Shown here in pieces: positions 59,728 to 64,000 of a stretch of DNA of 64,000 nt. The stretch is from positions 749,307 to 813,306 of the forward strand of contig NW_008705569.1 of NCBI RefSeq assembly GCF_000186865.1, read 5' to 3'. The translations under genes were made by a program, and so were the position numbers. The DNA comes from Aureococcus anophagefferens. Taxonomy: Eukaryota > Sar > Pelagophyceae > Pelagomonadales > Pelagomonadaceae. The notes under the pieces were generated by a model. That model did not search any database. It was not told the DNA's origin and saw nothing but the letters and a program-made list of their open reading frames with translations. Position 1 is the stretch's first letter, and each line of letters starts with the position of its first letter.

Positions 59728-60555
59728 ATGTGCTGGAACCGCGCCGTCTCGGCGGCGGCCTGCGCCGTCGCCTGGGCGACCTGCGCCGTGCTCCGCTGGC
59801 GCGACCGGCCCCGGGACCGGTGGTACGCCCTCTACCTCGCGACGTACCCGCTCACGCAAGTGATCGACATCGTGCTCTGGACCTACCACGAGGCCGAGGG
59901 CCTCGAGGGCTGCCCGAGCCGCCGGTTCACGCGCGTCCCCGCCGCGTCCCCCCCCCCGGTCGACGCACATCGACCCTTCTGTGCGCGCAGGTTCTCCGTG
60001 ACGCCGCCGCACCAGCTCGGCCCCTTCCTCGTGTCCAAGTACGCCATCCCCGCGGTCGTCTTCGTCCAGTACTGGGCGCAGCTCCGCTACCCGTCGCCGC
60101 GGAACCTCGCGCTCCGGAAGGCGCTCCTCGCGCTCTACGGCGCGGCGACGATCGCCATGGCCTTCCAGAGCGCCTGCACGGACGTGATCCGCGCCCGGTG
60201 GCCCCGCGCGCACGACACGCTGCGCTGGGGTGGCTACGACGGCGCGGCGGCGCCGATCCTCGTCGTCGCGGCGCTGACCGCGGGCAACTTCGCGGTCTGC
60301 GTCGAGCGGGAGCACCCCCGCATCCTCGCGGCCCTCGTGCTCCCCTTCGTCGGCGTGATCACCTTCCTCTGGTCCACGGAGGGCACGCTCGCGCTCGGCT
60401 CGAAGTGGTGCACCTACTGCCTCATCTACGCGGTCCTCTTCCTCGCCGCGCCGCTCTGGGACGGGTCCCGCGCGGCGACGACGAAGGGCGACGGCGACAA
60501 GGTCCTCTACGGCGACGAGGAGGAGAAGAAGGAGGCCGACGACGCCGCGTGCTGA
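59728..60555 (+). CDS. Small multi-pass membrane protein, likely one intron
   Basis: The frame from ATG 59728 to the stop at 60555 is 275 codons including an in-frame 66-bp stretch 59925-59990 that begins GTTCACG and ends GTGCGCGCAG. Removing it as a GT-AG intron joins CPSRR to FSVTPPHQLG, and the removed part is low-complexity, so I favour a 253-residue protein. Seven or so hydrophobic helices are visible (WYALYLATYPLTQVIDIVLW, LGPFLVSKYAIPAVVFVQYW, ALVLPFVGVITFLW, WCTYCLIYAVLFLAAPLW). The C-terminus is charged (DEEEKKEADDAAC). No family is recognised. Confidence 0.6.
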   Translation: MCWNRAVSAAACAVAWATCAVLRWRDRPRDRWYALYLATYPLTQVIDIVLWTYHEAEGLEGCPSRRFTRVPAASPPPVDAHRPFCARRFSVTPPHQLGPFLVSKYAIPAVVFVQYWAQLRYPSPRNLALRKALLALYGAATIAMAFQSACTDVIRARWPRAHDTLRWGGYDGAAAPILVVAALTAGNFAVCVEREHPRILAALVLPFVGVITFLWSTEGTLALGSKWCTYCLIYAVLFLAAPLWDGSRAATTKGDGDKVLYGDEEEKKEADDAAC

Positions 60556-60789
60556 CGCCGGCCGCCCCGCGCGCGCTACTCCGCGCGGGGCTCCGAATTC
60601 GACTCTCTGGCGGTCTCTTGTTCGATGTTCCCTCTCCTTAGTGCCGTCCTGGCTTCGAGGAGAGGGTCCCGGTGGCCGCGACGACGCGTCCGGCGCGGCT
60701 CGAGGCGGGCGCCGCTCGAATCGCGAGCTCGGCGCACCGACCCGAGGCCCTTGCACCGCCACCAGCGTCGCTGTCAACGCCGTGCAACC

Positions 60790-61911
60790 ATGTTCGAGGA
60801 CTCCAGCAACAAGTGGGGCGACAGCGATGACGAGGTTACCGTCGAGAGCGAGCCGGAGCCCGAAGCGCCGCCGGCGCCCAAGTCGCCGCCGCGGGAGCGC
60901 GGCTCGCCGCGCGGCCAGCGCGCCAAGGCGGCGCCGGCGGCCAGGGCGGCGCCGGCGGCCAAGGCGCCGGCGGAGCAGTCCTGGCGGCGGGGCATGACCG
61001 TCGAGGGCGGCCCGCCGAAGCGCGAGGCGAAGAAGAAGGCGCCGAAGGCCGCGGCGAAGCTCCCCGACGGTCCGCCGTTCGTCGCGTTCGTCGCGAACCT
61101 GAGCTTCGACTGCACCGGCGACGCGCTCGCCGCCTTCCTCGACGGCAAGGGCTGCGCGCCGTCGTCCCTGCGCCTGCCGGCCAAGGACGGCAAGGCCGCG
61201 GGCTTCGCCTACGCCGAGTTCGCGGACTCCGACAAGCTCGGCACATGCCTAAAGCTGGACGGCGCCGCGTTCCTCGGGCGGCCCCTCAAGGTCGACGTGT
61301 CGGACAAGAAGGAGAAGCCCAAGAAGAAGGCCGACAAGCCCCGGAAGAAGAGCGACCCGCCCAAGCCCGCGCCGGCGCAGCGGTCGAGCGGCGACGGATC
61401 GGCCGCGGCCGACGGCGACCGGCCCCCGCGCAAGGGCAAGGCGAAGAAGGACAAGGACGACGCCGCGAAGATCGAGATCGACGTCACGAAGCCGCCCGCC
61501 GCCGCGCCCGCGCCCGCGAAGGGCAAGGCGAAGAAGGACGGCGCCGCCAAGGGCCGGGGCGACGGCGGCAAGGGTCGAGGCGAGGGCGGCAAGGGCCGGA
61601 GCGAGGGCGGCCGGGGCCGCGGCGACGCCGCCAAGGGGCGGAGCGAGGCGCCGAAGGGGCGGAGCGAGGCGCCGAAGGGCGGCCGCGGCGACGGCGGCAA
61701 GGGCCGCGGCCGCGGCGGCGGCAAGGGCGGCCGCGGCCGCGGCGACGACGCGGCGAAGCGGCCAAAGGCGGACAAAGCGCCGCCGCCGCCCGCGAAGCCG
61801 GACAAGGCCGCGGCCGCGAAGGACGCGAAGCGCGCCTCGAGCCGAACGCCGCCCCCGGCGCCGGCGAAGAACACGCCGAAAAACGCGTTCGCGCTCCTCG
61901 GCGACGACTAG
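60790..61911 (+). CDS. RRM protein, eIF4B/eIF4H-like, with RG-rich tail
   Basis: 373 residues from ATG 60790. An acidic N-terminus MFEDSSNKWGDSDDEV resembles the WxDxDDD start of eIF4B-type factors. One RRM (about 97-170) has RNP2 FVAFVANLSF and RNP1-like AAGFAYAEF, and ends RPLKVDVSD. Lys-rich and RG/GKGR repeats follow (GRGDGGKGRGEGGKGR) to the end NAFALLGDD. This pattern, one RRM with a basic RG tail, is found in helicase-stimulating translation initiation factors 4B and 4H. Other single-RRM RNA-binding proteins remain possible. Confidence 0.72.
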   Translation: MFEDSSNKWGDSDDEVTVESEPEPEAPPAPKSPPRERGSPRGQRAKAAPAARAAPAAKAPAEQSWRRGMTVEGGPPKREAKKKAPKAAAKLPDGPPFVAFVANLSFDCTGDALAAFLDGKGCAPSSLRLPAKDGKAAGFAYAEFADSDKLGTCLKLDGAAFLGRPLKVDVSDKKEKPKKKADKPRKKSDPPKPAPAQRSSGDGSAAADGDRPPRKGKAKKDKDDAAKIEIDVTKPPAAAPAPAKGKAKKDGAAKGRGDGGKGRGEGGKGRSEGGRGRGDAAKGRSEAPKGRSEAPKGGRGDGGKGRGRGGGKGGRGRGDDAAKRPKADKAPPPPAKPDKAAAAKDAKRASSRTPPPAPAKNTPKNAFALLGDD

Positions 61912-62050
61912 GGGGGTCCGCGTAAGCGCATCGCAAGTATTACGACTCTGGGCGAGCCTCGATATGCGAGGATCGCGCGAAGCGGGCGACGGGCGTCGCG
62001 CCCGTCGCCGGCGGTGTGATTTCCTGCGATGCGAGATGCCGGCGGCCCGA

Positions 62051-62170
62051 GTCGGCGAGGACGCGAAGGGCCAGCCGGACCGGTCCGCGAGTCGGCGAGG
62101 ACGCGAAGGGGCAGCCGGACCGATCCGCGGGTCGGCTAGGACGCGAAGGGGCAGCCGGACCGGTCCGCGT
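62051..62170. repeat. Three tandem 40-bp repeats across the end of the beta-helix gene
   Basis: GTCGGCGAGGACGCGAAGGG begins units at 62051 and 62091; the third at 62131 reads GTCGGCTAGG. Units end CGGTCCGCG or CGATCCGCG. The G-to-T difference in unit 3 creates the stop codon of the minus-strand gene (62138-62136). Confidence 0.9.
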
Positions 62171-64000
62171 CGGCGAAGGCGCGCGCGAAGGGGCAGCCGT
62201 CGCCGTCGCGGAGCCGGCGCTGGACGACGGACACCTCCGGGTTCGCCGCGTCGTGGACCACGAGGTGGTGGGACCGGTCGAAGTCCGCGCCCTGGATGTC
62301 GCCGTAGGCGACGTCCGCGAGCTTCGTCGTGAGCACGTTCGTCCGGAGCTCCGCGCCGACGGCCGCGCCCGCGGGGCTCCGCAGGTTGCCGATCTTCGCC
62401 TGCGCGGAGGAGACGCCGCCGACGTAGGACATGGTGACGCCGCGGACGTCGGACCCCTTGTAGGTCCGGTGGTGGTCCAGGGGGTCGTCCTCGCAGACGC
62501 CGTCGAAGAACTGGGACGTCAGCCCCACGTTCTCCAGGTCGTGGATCTTCAGGCCCCGCAGCGACACGTCCGTGACGAACCTGTGTGGAAATCAACCACT
62601 GGTTTGGGGGGTCCCCACCAAACTTCAGAACTCTCTATCTCGGTCAAATCGACGTCGATTCGGCTGATTTTTGGACGAATCGATTGCTCTCATCGAGTTT
62701 TCGAAGCACAGCAGAAAGCCTCGCGTCGAAACGGTCGCATACGCGCACATTAAAGTCGGGTTGAAGATTTGATTTCCACACAGTGACGAACTCGAGGCGC
62801 AAGCCGACGACGCCCTTGTTGTGGTGGCCCATGGAGTCCTTGGAGCACCTGAAGGCCACGCGCTCGCCGTCGGCTTCCATGAGGGCGAACGCCTCGGCCA
62901 GCGTGACGTCGCCGTGGCGCCAGTCCACGGCGAGCCGCTTGGGGATGTGCAGGCTCCCGAAGGCGTTGAAGAGGACGTCGTCGGCCGCGCCCGCGGCCGC
63001 GGCGACCTCGTGGAGGCCGCGCATGGCGAACTGGGCCTCGATCAGCGCGTTCGGCGCGTAGTAGCCCTCCGCGTCCGCGGCCTTGAAGATCTGGAGCACG
63101 TCGCCCGCGGGGCCCGTGACGTCCCGGCCGTCGACCTTGACGGCGACGATCTCCTCCGCGGCGAGTTTGAGCTCCTTGATCTCGACGTCGATGAGCTCGA
63201 CGCCGTCGAGCGGGTCGTTCTCGTGGTCCTCGACGTCGGCCGCGGAGCACGCCGCGAACTCGTGGATCGCGACGTTCGTCTTGTGGAAGAGGACGCCGTA
63301 GATCGCCGACCTGTGTGGAAATCAAATCTTCAACCCGACTTCAATTTTCGCGTATGCGACGGTTTCGACACAAGCTCTTCGGCTGTTTTTCGAGAACTCG
63401 ACGAGAGCAATCGATTCGTCCAAAAATCAGCCGAATCGACGTCGATTTGACCGAGCTAGAGAGTTCTGAAGTTTGGTGGGGACCCCCCAAACCAGTGGTT
63501 GGAATCCACACTGTCGCCGACCCGTCGGGCAAACCCGCGTAGCCCGCGGCTTCGGACGCGAAGACGCTCGCGGACGTGTCCTCGCCCGCGAGCGTCTCCT
63601 GGACGAAGCGCTCGACGGCCGCGGAGAGCAGCACCATCTCCTCCTGGCGCTCGTGGCGCGTGCCCTCGGCGACGCGCAGCAGGTTCGTCGCCTGGCTCAG
63701 CGTCGCGAGCGCGGGCACGGGGCCCGCGCTGTGCTCGTGGCCGAGCGACGGGCCCACGGTGACGCGCTCGAGCCGCACCCGAGAAGCCCCGTTGAGCTGG
63801 ACGCCGCCCGTCTCGAAGTCGCGGATGACGACGTCCGTGACCGTGACGTCCTCGTTGTCGTTGCCGTGGATGCCCATGTGGGAGCTCAGGCCCAGCGTGC
63901 CGCTCTTGACGTGCACGCGCCTCGCGGGCACGAGCGGCGCGTCGAGCGCGCCGAACTGGGGCGGGCCCGAGTTGGCCTTGAAGGGCTTGTCCGCGAGCTC
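62136..64000 (-). CDS. Beta-helix-like protein, 5' part outside the window, three exons visible
   Basis: Exons 64000-63522, 63310-62792 and 62580-62136 give 480 residues. Repeated short strands with Val/Ile/Asn (VTVTDVVIRDFETGGVQLNG, IHGNDNEDV, GVELIDVEIKELK, LKIHDLENVGL) read as a right-handed parallel beta-helix of the pectate-lyase/adhesin kind. Such proteins bind or cleave polysaccharide, but no active site can be pointed to. Introners form both introns (63521-63311 and 62791-62581), both GT-AG. Splicing restores PDGSAIYGVLFHKTN and LRLEFVTDVSLRGLK. The start lies beyond 64000. The last residues come from a 40-bp repeat array. Confidence 0.75.
62581..62783 (-). mobile_element. Introner element, 203 bp, inverted orientation, beta-helix gene
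   Basis: The plus strand reads CTGTGTGGAAATCAACCACTGG at the left, so this copy lies in the opposite direction to the other five. The duplication TGACGAAC is exact (62573-62580, 62784-62791). In gene sense the intron is GTTCGTCA...CACAG. The ends are symmetric, so the 3' AG is supplied in either orientation. Confidence 0.93.
63311..63513 (+). mobile_element. Introner element, 203 bp, beta-helix gene
   Basis: Left end CTGTGTGGAAATCAAATC, right end GGTTGGAATCCACACTG (one mismatch in the terminal repeat). The duplication TCGCCGAC is exact (63303-63310, 63514-63521). The intron is 211 nt, GT-AG in gene sense. Confidence 0.93.

Noticed and set aside
1..64000. Bacterial or organellar origin of the window
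   Set aside because: Spliced genes, TFIIH, nucleoporin, Wee1 kinase and RNA helicase DDX10 are nuclear eukaryotic genes; no operons or Shine-Dalgarno pattern is seen.
1..64000. tRNA or rRNA genes
   Set aside because: No cloverleaf-like segment or rRNA sequence was recognised by eye; a tRNAscan run would be needed to exclude tRNAs fully.

Overview
The window looks like nuclear DNA of a GC-rich, intron-poor eukaryotic microalga. Spliceosomal introns carry target-site duplications, several N-termini read as signal peptide followed directly by Phe (the bipartite plastid presequence of secondary-plastid stramenopiles), and the gene set is eukaryotic (TFIIH subunit, Wee1-type kinase, Nup160-like nucleoporin, DDX10-type helicase). 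The intron-generating transposable elements, GC richness and compact layout best fit a pelagophyte such as Aureococcus; that assignment is inference.

Layout. 1-8.5 kb: partial secreted-protein gene, unknown basic protein, type II glycosyltransferase-like protein with a low-GC catalytic half, 2OG-Fe(II) dioxygenase, TFB4/GTF2H3, and a Wee1-like kinase with an old introner. 8.5-16.3 kb: FHA-RING protein, sulfotransferase, POT/PTR transporter, and a large calponin-homology protein with two introners. 16.4-29 kb: low-GC ankyrin protein, second glycosyltransferase-like type II protein, KIAA1143/DUF4604 homologue, two unknowns, full-size ABCG transporter with one introner, DMT-like membrane protein, and a 1.2 kb gene-poor stretch. 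29-46.5 kb: a plastid-type protein, then a 16 kb cluster of giant repeat proteins on the minus strand, interrupted by a 50-N assembly gap. 47-64 kb: prolyl-4-hydroxylase-like protein, MerA-like oxidoreductase, AAWSG-motif plastid-type protein, MFSD4-like transporter, DDX10/Dbp4 helicase, Nup160, small membrane protein, eIF4B/4H-like RRM protein, and a beta-helix-like protein (5' end outside the window) with two introners.

Genes alternate strand almost strictly. Divergent pairs share promoters of roughly 90-500 bp, and convergent pairs are often only 7-90 bp apart.

Two signals stand out. (1) Six copies of one short terminal-inverted-repeat element each lie inside a gene and act as an intron: the 8-bp target duplication supplies a 5' GC or GT and the element end supplies the 3' CACAG. 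Removing element plus one duplication restores the reading frame exactly in all six. (2) A family of tandem-repeat proteins with AAF-type plastid presequences, built from repeated sticker-like modules separated by Ala/Pro linkers or from repeated Trp-containing helices, has the architecture of phase-separating pyrenoid linkers (EPYC1, PYCO1); this function is hypothesis only. The apparent tandem duplicate next to the N gap may be an assembly artefact.
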